Part shown: positions 41,385-50,600 of the stretch, one piece after another | Position numbering within the stretch: position 1 is the stretch's first letter | Layout of the letters: each line of letters begins with the position of its first letter | Assembly: GCA_020523885.1 (NCBI GenBank) | Contig: JAJAPY010000006.1 | Span: 62,001 to 126,000, forward strand | Direction: 5' to 3' | Length of the DNA stretch: 64,000 nt | Source: Candidatus Liberimonas magnetica | GTDB taxonomy: Bacteria; Elusimicrobiota; Endomicrobiia; Endomicrobiales; JAFGIL01 | The notes under the pieces: model-generated | What the model was told of the DNA's origin: nothing | The model's input: the letters and a program-made list of their open reading frames with translations, nothing else | The model's database searches: none | Made by a program: the position numbers and the translations under genes

Positions 41385-41998
41385 AAAAAACCTATTCCCA
41401 ATAAAACAAAGATTATGGCTGTATGTACTGCGATAGCTGAATTGACCCCGCTTATGTAGTAATAAAAAAAAGGCTGGTTAATTGCATAACCAGCTATCGC
41501 TATCAATCCGATTGAACCAATTATTACGCCTATAGTATTTAATATCGCCTTAAGCTTTTCAGGTTTAAAAGTTGTTATAATTCCCGCCGCAGCGATAAAG
41601 ATAAAGCAGGCCATAGTGGGGACAGACGGGCGGCCCGGGACAACAGATTTGACCAGGTTTCCTGTGTCTTTAATGAATAAATCTTCTTCACCGGTATGGA
41701 CCCCCAGGAGGGTCGAAAAAAACATCGTTCCCATTATAAGAATGACAAGCAAAGAAGCTATTGAAATAACAATGTAAGAGTTGTCTAATTCGCCTTCCTC
41801 CGCCTTTGCGATAAAATAAAGTATGACACCGCTTAAAAAAAATGTAAATGCCGTAGAAAACTTCATGGATATCCAGGCAGGTGAAATGCTTTTTAAGGCG
41901 CTGATATCAAATACCCAGCCAAGCATAACAGCGATGCCGGCACCGGCTGTGATTATTGATATTAATTTTGCTGTCTTTCTTTTGCTTTCAGGTTGCAT
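41375..41998 (-). CDS. Multi-span membrane protein, likely sensory partner of the kinase
   Basis: About 207 residues with six or seven membrane spans (for example ISIITAGAGIAVMLGWVF and VLIMGTMFFSTLLGV). The short loop MKFSTAFTFFLSG resembles the N-terminal membrane sensor region of some PAS kinases, where it is fused rather than separate. I start it at ATG 41998; a TTG at 42019 lies at the predicted transcription start and inside a palindrome, so is unlikely. It overlaps the kinase gene by 10 bases, indicating a coupled sensory pair. No family name recognised. Confidence 0.65.
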   Translation of the reverse strand: MQPESKRKTAKLISIITAGAGIAVMLGWVFDISALKSISPAWISMKFSTAFTFFLSGVILYFIAKAEEGELDNSYIVISIASLLVILIMGTMFFSTLLGVHTGEEDLFIKDTGNLVKSVVPGRPSVPTMACFIFIAAAGIITTFKPEKLKAILNTIGVIIGSIGLIAIAGYAINQPFFYYYISGVNSAIAVHTAIIFVLLGIGFLCL

Positions 41999-42000
41999 GT

Positions 42001-42021
42001 TATTGTATTTAAAATACAATA
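42001..42021. promoter_or_regulatory. 21-bp palindrome over the start of promoter G (candidate operator)
   Basis: TATTGTATTT and AAATACAATA are perfect 10-base arms around one central base. The palindrome lies just downstream of the -10 box of promoter G, over the predicted transcription start and up to 3 bases before the ATG at 41998. A repressor bound here would block both transcription and ribosome loading. Confidence 0.5.
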
Positions 42022-42022
42022 A

Positions 42023-42083
42023 ATTTTATAATTTTGAAAGGCTTTCAACAATAGCCAAATTCCACTTTTTGCTGACTTTTATC
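42023..42083 (-). promoter_or_regulatory. Shared-motif promoter G (sensor operon 42.0-36.4 kb)
   Basis: GATAAAAGTCAG at 42083-42072, 9 bases, GAA at 42062-42060, CTATTG, -35 TTGTTG (42051-42046), 17 bases, -10 TAAAAT (42028-42023). Drives the membrane protein, kinase, DUF559, receiver and hybrid kinase genes. Confidence 0.7.
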
Positions 42084-42165
42084 TGCTTTGCCCAAAAAAA
42101 GAACCATCCATTTCAACAACGGACGGTGCAATTTTGACTTAGTCCTTCTAAAAATTCTGAATATT

Positions 42166-42247
42166 GTCATTCCTGCGAAAGCAGGAATCCAGTTCTTCAC
42201 CTGACACTCTAATCTAATTCATGGATTCCCATTTTCATGGGAATGAC
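42166..42247. repeat. Paired palindromic repeats (GTCATTCC...GGAATGAC)
   Basis: Hairpin ATTCCTGC-GAAA-GCAGGAAT (42169-42188) and hairpin ATTCCCAT-TTTC-ATGGGAAT (42225-42244) are arranged as mirror images, bounded by TGTC and GACA. This is the common two-hairpin intergenic repeat design; a related single hairpin is at 6635-6659. Confidence 0.65.
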
Positions 42248-42274
42248 ACCTTTTTTTGGCCCTGCTCATATTTT

Positions 42275-42955
42275 TTAATACAGTTGCCCGGCTTTAAAAA
42301 TAAAATATATGCCTCCTGCTATCAGAAGCAAAGCCAGAGCTTTTTTTATTTTCACCATCCAATTGCCTGATTTAGGCAAAAAGGCTAAAAAGCTGCACGA
42401 AAAACCCAATACCAATAGAAGGGTGCTCATGCCAAGAGAAAACATAAACAACAGCAGGCCTCCGCTGATTATCGCTTTTTTTGTCGCCACCAGGAGCAGC
42501 AACCCTCCAAGAACCGGCGCAGTGCACGGCGATGCTACAAGCCCTGAGCTTACACCCATAAAAAAAGGAGTAAAAAAAGAAGGTTTGTCATTTACAGCCG
42601 TACTACCGCCTAAGCCGGGCAGGGGGATATAATACCAATCCATCATGTTCCCGCCCAGGGCCAGAACCATAATGCCAAAACCAAGGTACACATAGGGGTT
42701 TGTCGTCAGGCTGCCAAACATCTTTCCGGTAAGGGCTGCTATCATGCCTAAAGCGGTGTAGACTAAAGCCAGCCCAACTACATAAAATACCGCCCCTCGT
42801 ATGCGCGCTCCTACACTTCCCGAAAAAGAACCCATGCACCCTATTACGATAGGGATAATAGGATAAACACAGGGCGTAAGAGACGTAATCACCCCTGCGA
42901 AATATACCGCTATGAATGTCCCCACTGATAAATTGCCAAGATCTATATTTAGCAT
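42275..42955 (-). CDS. CcdA/DsbD-type thiol transporter, copy 1
   Basis: A 226-residue six-span membrane protein that moves electrons from cytosolic thioredoxin to the periplasm. Redox Cys are C29 in TSLTPCVYPIIP and C144 in VASPCTAPVLGG, at the matching positions of the two inverted halves. It lacks the periplasmic domains of DsbD, like CcdA. It follows apbE by 32 bases and likely reduces the TlpA protein at 46620. The second copy (51531) has the same Cys positions, so the two loci carry parallel thiol relays. Confidence 0.92.
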   Translation of the reverse strand: MLNIDLGNLSVGTFIAVYFAGVITSLTPCVYPIIPIVIGCMGSFSGSVGARIRGAVFYVVGLALVYTALGMIAALTGKMFGSLTTNPYVYLGFGIMVLALGGNMMDWYYIPLPGLGGSTAVNDKPSFFTPFFMGVSSGLVASPCTAPVLGGLLLLVATKKAIISGGLLLFMFSLGMSTLLLVLGFSCSFLAFLPKSGNWMVKIKKALALLLIAGGIYFIFKAGQLY

Positions 42956-42987
42956 ACAATCTCACCTTGCCCACCCCGAGGGGGAGG

Positions 42988-43971
42988 CTATTTAATCTTC
43001 TCTTTACTAAATTGCTTCTCGCCTTCAGGGGATATATAAAACTTGCCGTTATTGTCTATCACTATAGTCTTATAACCCCTTTTTACCGATGCCTCATCAA
43101 AACCCTTTTCTATACCGAGCACAAAAACCGCTGTGTCCCAGGCATCGGCTTCTAAGGCGGTCGGGCTTATTACGGTGACGCTTCGGATTCCTTCCGCAGG
43201 GTAGCCTGTCTTTGGGTCTAATATATGGTGGTAACGTTTAGAACCTGTTTCTATATATTTTTCATAATCCCCGGCCGTAGAAACAGCTTCGTTTTCCGCT
43301 TCAATGATACCTACGATACCATCGCCCCGCGGGTTTTTAAGCCCTATCTTCCATTTTCTTTTTCCGTTCCTTCCAAGAGCGTAAAGCTCTCCTCCTGTAT
43401 CTACAAGAGCATTCTTGATACCGTTGTTTTTTAAAACTTTTACAGCTTCATCAGCAGCATAACCGGGTATAAGGGCTCCAAAATCCAAACCTGCGCCTTT
43501 TTTCCCTGCGCTTATTTCATCGCCGTTTATTTTTATGCCGGCATCTTTTACTAAAGAAAGCAGCTTTTTTACGTCTTCCGGTTTAGGCACGACAGGGGCA
43601 TCTCCGTAAAAGTTCCATAACTGCACCAGAGGATAAATAAGCGGGTCGAAAGCTCCGGAGCTCTCATCCTTAACCTTAAACGCATATCGTGCAACCTCGG
43701 CTATTTCTTTGTCATTTATAGGAACGCCATTTCGGTTAAATGAATAGAGCGGGCTTGAGGAGTTAAGGACATTAAACTTGGCGTCTATTTCTTCAAGGCG
43801 CCTAAAAGCATCATCAAGGGCTTTAGCTGTATTTTTTTCAGAAGCAGGTATTACTACTGAGCATTTAGTGTTGAAATAAAAACCCGTACGGGTTACAGGT
43901 TCTTTTGAACAGCCGAAAGAAAATACCGCAAAGGTAAATACAAAAAACAGCTTAACGGCCTGGCGAAACAT
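42988..43971 (-). CDS. apbE: FAD:protein FMN transferase (ApbE), lipoprotein
   Basis: A 327-residue enzyme that attaches FMN to a Thr or Ser of target proteins outside the cytoplasm. A lipoprotein signal ends at C21 (FSFGC). Family motifs: the FNTKCSVVI strand, GFAA-like GYAADEAVKVL, LVDTGGELYALG, HHILDPKTGYPA and the Mg-binding Thr/Asp line SPTALEADAWDTAVFVLG. AGGAGG lies 7 bases upstream of ATG 43971, inside the end of the preceding gene (20-base overlap). In the Listeria electron-transfer locus the same family (FmnB) flavinylates an extracellular carrier. No obvious FMN-binding domain acceptor is in this cluster. Confidence 0.93.
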   Translation of the reverse strand: MFRQAVKLFFVFTFAVFSFGCSKEPVTRTGFYFNTKCSVVIPASEKNTAKALDDAFRRLEEIDAKFNVLNSSSPLYSFNRNGVPINDKEIAEVARYAFKVKDESSGAFDPLIYPLVQLWNFYGDAPVVPKPEDVKKLLSLVKDAGIKINGDEISAGKKGAGLDFGALIPGYAADEAVKVLKNNGIKNALVDTGGELYALGRNGKRKWKIGLKNPRGDGIVGIIEAENEAVSTAGDYEKYIETGSKRYHHILDPKTGYPAEGIRSVTVISPTALEADAWDTAVFVLGIEKGFDEASVKRGYKTIVIDNNGKFYISPEGEKQFSKEKIK

Positions 43972-45118
43972 CCGGCTGCCTCCTCATAAGGTTGACAAAA
44001 ACCGCTGTAGTATAAGCTGCTGCGGTTTTAAACGTTCTTTTTCTGGCCCTGCTGCCTTTGGAAAAGAAGCTGAAGCGGGCTTTCAATTCCTTTAAATAAA
44101 ATGGGACAGCCTTAAATGTATATAAAACCTGGCTAAGGAAGCTCTTAGTGTCTATGCCGAAAACCTCAAGAGGCAGTATAAGTTTTGAAAGAAAATAAAT
44201 TAACTCTTTCTCCGGTATGGTTTTCCCGGCAACAAATGAAAGTATGAGTAGAACAACCAGTTTCGAACAGGCTGTTATTCCCTTTAAAGAACCGCTGAGA
44301 AAATCCGAGGCGCCGCCAAGGTTAACTAAAAATATAAATAACAAATAAGGAAAAGCCTTTCTTAAACTTACTGGTAAAGCTGTAAAATCTGCTCTTAATA
44401 ATAAGGCTCCTATTGATGTAAAAGCAATCAGAAGGAGTTGAACCTCTAAATTACTTATAAAAAGCCCTGCAAAAAATATAAAAGTTATAGCGATAAATTT
44501 AACTACTGAGAATATAGAATAAGAAGGAGCCGATGCCCTTATTTGAGGAACTAATTCATTGTATGCTAAGTCGCCGCTCCCGTCCCCGGGACGGAGTTTT
44601 CGGCAGATCCTTTGCGCTAAAAACCCGGTTATGTAGCCTGTTATTATGGCTGCAAACAAAAGGTATGGCACTAACCCTTTTATTAAACTAACCTGGGCAA
44701 ATAAATAATAAACCGCCGATACCTGGGCAAGGTTGTTGACTACCGCTCCTACGATGCTTATACCTATCAAACTGAACAGGTTTATACGTTTGTTTAAGTT
44801 GAACATAACTCCCATCGCTGCCGCACTTGCCAGGGCTCCTGAAAAACTTAATACAAAACCTGAAGACAGGAAAGTTCCAATGATGAGAGAGCTAACTATA
44901 GATCTGATAGCCGCGACATACATCCCGCTTTCGGCCCCAAACCTTACAATGGCTATTATTGTGACAAGGTTGGCAAACCCGACTTTCATTCCGGGCAAGG
45001 GCATGGGTATAAATGACTCTGTCAGCTGCAAAACGCTTGCAATCGCAGCTAAAAATCCTATTTGCAGAACACTGGAATTATAAGGTTTATTATCGAGCTC
45101 TTTAGTATGTGACAGCAT
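43952..45118 (-). CDS. Gx transporter (EetB-like) fused to an EcfT-like transmembrane module (FmnA-like)
   Basis: A 388-residue polytopic membrane protein. The N-terminal half (about residues 15-170) matches the Gx transporter/'heptaprenyl diphosphate synthase component I' family (LTESFIPMPLPGMKVGFANLVTIIAI, shown here in shortened form: PLPGMKVGFANLV), the family of Listeria EetB. The C-terminal half (about 205-388) looks like an EcfT/CbiQ transporter subunit (LLILSFVAGKTIPEKELI, LPLEVFGID), as in FmnA. In Listeria these are separate genes. ATG 45118 has an AAGGAAGG site close upstream, overlapping the NusG-II gene by 17 bases; a start at 45151 lacks one. Probably moves flavin or its precursor across the inner membrane; inferred. 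Confidence 0.75.
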   Translation of the reverse strand: MLSHTKELDNKPYNSSVLQIGFLAAIASVLQLTESFIPMPLPGMKVGFANLVTIIAIVRFGAESGMYVAAIRSIVSSLIIGTFLSSGFVLSFSGALASAAAMGVMFNLNKRINLFSLIGISIVGAVVNNLAQVSAVYYLFAQVSLIKGLVPYLLFAAIITGYITGFLAQRICRKLRPGDGSGDLAYNELVPQIRASAPSYSIFSVVKFIAITFIFFAGLFISNLEVQLLLIAFTSIGALLLRADFTALPVSLRKAFPYLLFIFLVNLGGASDFLSGSLKGITACSKLVVLLILSFVAGKTIPEKELIYFLSKLILPLEVFGIDTKSFLSQVLYTFKAVPFYLKELKARFSFFSKGSRARKRTFKTAAAYTTAVFVNLMRRQPDVSPGR

Positions 45119-45503
45119 CAAACCTTCCTTCATGCCCGTTTTTAATTTCAATCGTCAACTTATTAGGCACGCATACGATAGCTTCCCCAGGGCCATTGAT
45201 CCACCCCCAATGCCTGCATAACCCTTTAGGGCAAGCTGAATCAGCCACATGAATACTTCCGTTAAGGACTTCAAGCTTAATAGCTCCTTTTAATCCGTTT
45301 ATTTCCGTAATGCCGTTTCTAGCAAGCTGTATTTCGCTGTACAAAGAACCGTTTTGCTTTACAACCGCTGTTTGCCCGGCATAAGCGCCATTCCCTGCCA
45401 AAACCAGGAACAAGGCAGCAGAAAACACAAGCAAGATAACAAGCATATCCGCAATACGTAAACTACCGCTGTATGATGTTGGAACGCCTTCGGAAACACG
45501 CAT
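45102..45503 (-). CDS. NusG domain II protein (EetA-like), membrane-anchored
   Basis: A 133-residue protein with an N-terminal membrane span (about 20-38) and an exported beta domain. The NusG-II signature is clear: ADSACPKGLC (C91, C96) then HWGWINGPGEAIVCVPNKLTI (split here as GWINGPGEAIVC, C111, and VPNKLTIEI). In Listeria monocytogenes this family (EetA) sits next to EetB and is needed for extracellular electron transfer. Here too it precedes the EetB-like gene, with an overlap. The three conserved Cys suggest a metal or disulfide role and could be clients of the TlpA/CcdA relay nearby. Confidence 0.85.
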   Translation of the reverse strand: MRVSEGVPTSYSGSLRIADMLVILLVFSAALFLVLAGNGAYAGQTAVVKQNGSLYSEIQLARNGITEINGLKGAIKLEVLNGSIHVADSACPKGLCRHWGWINGPGEAIVCVPNKLTIEIKNGHEGRFDAVTY

Positions 45504-45510
45504 ATTATGC

Positions 45511-46620
45511 CTATTTGAATTTTATAGTCGTGCTTATGTATAATATCTGCGCAACGAGGTCTTTCTTCGATACAGATTGATAGATTTTTGCATGGTCCAG
45601 GTTTGAAACATGAAAATACCGCTCATACATTATATCTACAAACACACCGCTTACCGCCTGTATCTGCAGACCGGTTCCATAGAGGTACGAGGAAAAATCT
45701 GAAAGTTTCGGGTCTGCGCTGATGAAACGCTCTTCTTCGGTGTATGAGTTCTTAAAAAAAGACGCTCCCATCTGCCTGCAATACCTGCCCCTGAGCGAAC
45801 CCATTATAGCCTTTGAAAGGTACCTGGTGTATTTTGCTCCGAACGTATTTGAATGAACATCCCAGTTGTCATAATAGTACCTGTAGTCAAATTGCACGGA
45901 AGATATCCTGGGTTCTTCCCGTCCTAGTATGTAAAATAATCCCAGAGCAGCCCTGTCCCGCACCGAGGGATGCCTCTCCGTAAAATAATATTCATTTATC
46001 AATACCCTGTGGTACGGGTTGCTAAGATAACCGTCATCCCGTTCATAGGTCCCCACAACTCTCATCTGAGAGCGGGGAGTAAGCACGCTTGTGAATGCCA
46101 GGTCATATATTTTCGATATCTTTTTATCAGTCCAGGCAACTCCGAAAGGGAACAATTTATCGCTGTAATCAGAATAAGCAAATGTTATGGCTTTATTCCT
46201 TGAATCAAACTCGCTGGTCCAGGAAACAAAAAAGGAATCCGAGGCATAATCGTCTTCGCCGCTGGTGTCGCCGGAAACAGTCAACGTATTGTTCTTTATT
46301 TTCTGCGTTAATCCCAGAGAGACTTCTCTGCGGTATTCCCTGGTAACATTGCCTATGTGCGGAGTGGCGCTTGTCAGGCCGTCAAGGAGCGGTATTTTGC
46401 GGGAGGCCGCGCTTATGCCATCTATTATCCTTGAAGCCGTCAGGGTTGTCTTTGGCCCCACATCAACAGCTGCGTCAATACCCTCGGTAATAACATCAAC
46501 CTGGTCATCATCAGTGTACGTGACATATTTTATTCCGACCTTCCGCTCAGCTTCTGCATAGGATATATAAAATAGGAGCGTTAATGTCAATAGTAAAAGG
46601 GTTTTTTGTCCGTTCAACAC
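45511..46620 (-). CDS. DUF3570 outer membrane beta-barrel protein
   Basis: A 369-residue outer membrane protein with signal peptide (to about residue 24) and alternating beta strands with Tyr/Phe girdles to the last residue (LYISTTIKFK). The DUF3570 features are visible: a GISAASRKIPLLDGLTSATP region and repeated YYD/YRYY turns. The start is GTG at 46620, sharing one base with the TlpA stop (TAGTG). DUF3570 genes are regularly found with DUF4266, TlpA-like and ApbE genes, as here, and may form the outer membrane part of that module. Function unknown. Confidence 0.82.
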   Translation of the reverse strand: MLNGQKTLLLLTLTLLFYISYAEAERKVGIKYVTYTDDDQVDVITEGIDAAVDVGPKTTLTASRIIDGISAASRKIPLLDGLTSATPHIGNVTREYRREVSLGLTQKIKNNTLTVSGDTSGEDDYASDSFFVSWTSEFDSRNKAITFAYSDYSDKLFPFGVAWTDKKISKIYDLAFTSVLTPRSQMRVVGTYERDDGYLSNPYHRVLINEYYFTERHPSVRDRAALGLFYILGREEPRISSVQFDYRYYYDNWDVHSNTFGAKYTRYLSKAIMGSLRGRYCRQMGASFFKNSYTEEERFISADPKLSDFSSYLYGTGLQIQAVSGVFVDIMYERYFHVSNLDHAKIYQSVSKKDLVAQILYISTTIKFK

Positions 46621-47156
46621 TATTTTTTACCTGCTTTTTTATCAATTTTTTTAGCCGGCTTTATAGTATCTTTCATGGCTGCGAAAACCTCTTCGAAATT
46701 TGCCGGAGGCCGGGAATCCATAAACCTGATTTTGCCCTCGCCATCTACGATTATATTGGAAGGAAAACCTACAAGCCCGTAGTCTTTCGCTACCGAAGCG
46801 CTGGAATCAAGCAGGACAGGAAACGGCAGCTGATTCTTTTCGATGAATTTCTTTACTTTTGCAGGGTTTTCCTGGACATTAATACTGACAACATCTAACC
46901 CTTTGCTTTTATAATTTTGATATAGCTCTTTTAATTGGGCCATCTCTTCAATGCAGTTCTCGCACCAGGTAGCAAAAAAGTTTAAAAAAATAATATTCTT
47001 ACCTTTATGTTTTTCAAGAGAGTAAGTATTCCCCTTCAAATCTTTCAGCGAAAAATCAGGAGCGTTATCGCCCACTTTTATATCTGCAAAAACTAAACCA
47101 ACCGTAATCAGTAAAGATAGAATTATTGCTGCCGCTCTTAATAATTTATTGCTCAT
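46620..47156 (-). CDS. TlpA-like periplasmic thioredoxin, copy 1
   Basis: A 178-residue exported thioredoxin-fold protein with signal peptide (to about residue 24) and active site WCENC (C65/C68) in FFATWCENCIEE, then the VGFPSNIIVDGEG cis-Pro region. It ends in a Lys-rich tail. It would receive electrons from the CcdA at 42275 and reduce Cys of proteins such as the NusG-II protein or DUF4266 product. Between this gene and the DUF4266 gene lies a 193-base gap with palindromic ATTCGAAATT repeats. Confidence 0.9.
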   Translation of the reverse strand: MSNKLLRAAAIILSLLITVGLVFADIKVGDNAPDFSLKDLKGNTYSLEKHKGKNIIFLNFFATWCENCIEEMAQLKELYQNYKSKGLDVVSINVQENPAKVKKFIEKNQLPFPVLLDSSASVAKDYGLVGFPSNIIVDGEGKIRFMDSRPPANFEEVFAAMKDTIKPAKKIDKKAGKK

Positions 47157-47178
47157 TTTACCTCCCTTATTTTAACTT

Positions 47179-47220
47179 AATTTCGAAACTGCAATTTCGA
47201 ATATCGAAAAAAACTGCAAT
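47179..47220 (-). repeat. 42-bp intergenic repeat, copy 1 (minus strand)
   Basis: Reads on the minus strand as ATTGCAGTTTTTTTCGAT followed by ATTCGAAATTGCAG and TTTCGAAATT, directly upstream of the ribosome site of the TlpA gene. The same element lies just upstream of the genes at 58824 and 59864. Confidence 0.6.
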
Positions 47221-47349
47221 ATTCAATATTCAAACAGACAAACCTGCTTCAAATCAATTTTTTTAAAGTGTTCTTTTATACAGTTTCTTTTTGCCGTTTT
47301 GCCTTATTGGTTATTTTTTCGAAATTCTATATTCGGAATTCGAAATTCT

Positions 47350-47583
47350 TTATTTGCAGCCGCAGCCGCCTCCGGCTCCGCCGTAGCCGCCGCTCGAGGC
47401 TTCACGGGAACTAAGCATATGCTGCTCGTAGGTATTTCCTTCATTTTCCGTAATAAACTGCATAGCGGGGTCAGCCAAAAGCCCCTTCTGCCACGGGGAA
47501 ACGCTTGAACAACCTGAAAAAAATAGCGCAAGAAATATTATTCCAGCTAATAATATGAATCCGGATTTAGTAAGAATTTTCAT
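47350..47583 (-). CDS. DUF4266 small lipoprotein
   Basis: A 77-residue lipoprotein (lipobox Cys C25, FFSGCSS) with the DUF4266 core VSPWQKGLLADPAMQF and EQHMLSSREASSGG, ending in a Gly-rich GGAGGGCGCK with two more Cys. The family is always small and is found with DUF3570, TlpA and ApbE genes. It may be a periplasmic or outer membrane anchored cofactor carrier. It is the first gene of the 47.6-42.3 kb cluster. Its C-terminal Cys pair could be a TlpA substrate. Confidence 0.88.
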   Translation of the reverse strand: MKILTKSGFILLAGIIFLALFFSGCSSVSPWQKGLLADPAMQFITENEGNTYEQHMLSSREASSGGYGGAGGGCGCK

Positions 47584-47634
47584 TTGTTTCCCTTCGTTTT
47601 ATTTATTCTTTTATTTTATTGCCTTTTTGCCGGT

Positions 47635-47667
47635 CACTGGTAACTGGTAACTGATTACTGTTCACTG
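47635..47667. repeat. Short simple repeat (GGTAACT / GTTCACTGT type)
   Basis: CACTGGTAACTGGTAACTG followed by ATTACTGTTCACTG lies between the lipoprotein stop at 47670 and the DUF4266 start. Looks like replication slippage; no function seen. Confidence 0.4.
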
Positions 47668-47669
47668 TT

Positions 47670-50600
47670 TCAAGGTGTATAATCCGCTGAAAACGATGTT
47701 ACAAACCCGCCGCCGGTAGCTGTAGAGTTTGCTGCGGAGTTGCCAAGAGTAATATTTCCGGTAAAAGTTGATTCCCCGCCTCCCTCCCGCCGGATAGCTA
47801 TCCTGTAGCGGTAAGTCCCGGGAGCTACTACTGTGCCGGCTGAATTTCTGGGCGGCGTCCAGTTTACGTTAAAACTGCCGGACGGTTTAGATGCCCCTGT
47901 AGTCCCGTTAGTTACTCCGCCTGATTTTGAAAACCAAGTAGGCAAGTCGCTGGAATTGCTCGATGCATGGCTGGAAATAAACAATGTGCGCACAAATGCG
48001 CCGACAGAATCTTCTATCCAGACAGCTTCCTGAGGCTGGTTGCCTGTGAAACTCAGGGTGCAGTGCACAATTGCAGCGCTAAGCGAATCCGGTTTAACTG
48101 CGGCCGCTGTTATGGTAAGGGTAGTAGTCACTGCGCTTCCCCAGTTATTTAAAGCGTCACGGCCGTGCACATAGATAGTGTGCGCCGCCACGCTCAAGGC
48201 TGAAACGTTTATTGAGCCTGTTACAGCTTCCGAGGCAGAATTAAAGGCCCCATCTTGAGCGCTGAGCGCTGTTCCTGCCCCGTTAGCGCCCTGGGTATCC
48301 ACAAAATATTCCGCAGCCGTTATATTAGACCCTCCGGCGGCTGCATCCGAGACCGTAGCGGTAAGGGCTGCGCTTGTGGCGCCTGCAGTAGGATTAGGGG
48401 TTATATTTAAACTAGATGAGACAGGCCCTGTAGTATCCGGGGCAGCAGATACAGTTAAAGATATACTCTGAGCAGCGCCCCAGTTGTTTAAAGCGTCCTG
48501 TCCGTGTACAAATACCGTGTGAGCGCCGGCGCTTAACAATGAAACATTTATAGAACCTGTAACGGTTTCCGCTGTTGAGTTGAATGCCCCGTCCTGGGCT
48601 GAAAGGGCTGTTCCTGCGCCATTTGCCCCCTGGGTATCTATAAAATATTCCGCAGCCGCGATATTAGATGCTCCTGTAGACACCTCTGAAATGCTTGCGG
48701 TGAGAGTGACAGTTAGAGCTCCTGCTGTGGGATTGGGCGTTATATTCAAAGCGGAGGCCGCAGGCCCTGTTGTGTCTGCCGCGGATTTAGTCAAGGATAC
48801 GCTCTGTGCTGTGCCCCAATTTCCAAAGGCATCCCGGCCGTGTACAAAAACCGTATGAGCCCCCAGGCTTAAGGACGCAACACTAATAGAGGCTGTGACC
48901 GCTTCATTCGGAGAATTAAATACACCGTCCTGGGATGACAGGGCTGTGCCTGTTCCGTTTGCACCCTGGGTATCTATAAAATATTCCGCCGCCGCGATAT
49001 TAGCCCCGCCTGTAGTTACGTCTGAAACCGTGGCGGTAAGAGTAACGCTCGCTGCTCCTGCTGTCGGGTTTGGAGTTATATTTTGGCCGGAAGTTATGGG
49101 CCCCGCGGTATCTGCCGCGGATACGGTCAATGTTACGCTTTGAGACGCGCCCCAGTTATTTAAAGCATCGCGGCCGTGCACGAACACGGTATGAGAACCT
49201 GCGCTTAATAACGAAATATTAACAGTACCCGTAACCGCTTCAGTAACCGCGCTAAAGGTTCCGTCCTGGGCAGCCAGGGCTGTGCCGGTCCCGCCCGCGC
49301 CCTGGGTATCTATAAAATATTCCGCAGCGGCGATATTAGAATTGCCCGTATTTGCATCTGAAATCGTAGTTGTAAGAACGGCGCTTGCGGCTCCCAGGGT
49401 CGGGTTTGGAGTTATACTTGAGCCGGAGGTAAGGGGGCCAAGGGTATCGCTGCCGCCGCCCGCGGAAACCGTAAATGTAACTGAGACAAACGGCCCCCAG
49501 TTATTTGACGAATCTTTCCCGTGCACATAAACCGTGTGCAGGCCCGCGCTCAAACCGGAAACCGAGACTATACCGTTAACGCTTTCTGTAACGTTGTTAA
49601 AGAGCCCGTCCTGGGCAGTAAGAACCGTTCCTGTCCCGCTTGTGCCCTGAGTATCAAAAAAACATTCAGCAGCCGAGATATTAGAACTGCCTGCAGTCAT
49701 GTCCGAAACCGTGGCTGTTATATTCACAGCAGTTGCGCCGGCAGTAGGATCAGGCGAAACTGTTAAAGCAGTTGTAACCGGGCCGGACGTGTCTCCCGCG
49801 GATGTTACATTAAAAGAAATGGATAGTACAGCGCCCCAATTGTTCGCCGCATCCCGGCCATGCACTATAAGAGTATGATTGCCCATAGTCAGGCCGGATA
49901 CTGAAGCAGAACCTGTCACATTTTCAGTAACTGAATTAAAAGAACCATCCTGGGCAGAAAGAGCCGTTCCTGCTCCGTTTGCGCCCTGGGTATCAAAAAA
50001 ATATTCCGCTGCGATGATGTTGGAACCTCCGGCGCTTATGTCCGAGACAGCAGCCGTTATAGTTACAATTGCGGCTCCTGCGGTAGGGTTAGGGGTAAGG
50101 CTTAACCCCGAGGTAACAGGGCCGGTTGTATCTCCGGCGCTTGCGGATATAGTTAGAGAAATAGATTGTATAGGCCCCCAGTTGTTCGCAGCATCACGGC
50201 CGTGTACTAACAGTGTGTGATTTCCCAGGGACAGGCCTGTGACCAAAATAGAACCCGATACATTTTCTGTAACCGAATCAAAACCGCCGTCAAGAGCGGA
50301 AAGAGCGGCGCCGGTACCGTTTGCTCCCTGGTTATCAAAAAAACATTCAGCGGCTGTAACGTTTGAATTCCCTGTAGCCGCGTCAGAGACAACGGCTGAA
50401 ACCGTTATCGAAGACGCTCCGGCGTTAGGATTAGGCGAGGCAGAAAGGCCAGACACCTGCGGGCCTATACTATCTATGCCAAGGCTTTCCGTAATAAAAG
50501 TTTGCACGGACGAAACTACGCTGTTGCCCAGGGGATCAAAACTGGCGGCTTTATAATAATATGTAGTTCCAGGGTTAAGGCTGCTTAAACTTACGTTGTG

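Noticed and set aside
43952-45118. Calling the Gx gene a heptaprenyl diphosphate synthase subunit
   Set aside because: That is the historical name of the family; the protein has only membrane spans and no prenyltransferase motifs, and the catalytic synthase is a separate gene at 1223-2035.
48100-50430. CRISPR or satellite array
   Set aside because: The repeats are about 320 bases long, in frame and encode domains, so they are protein repeats within one gene.
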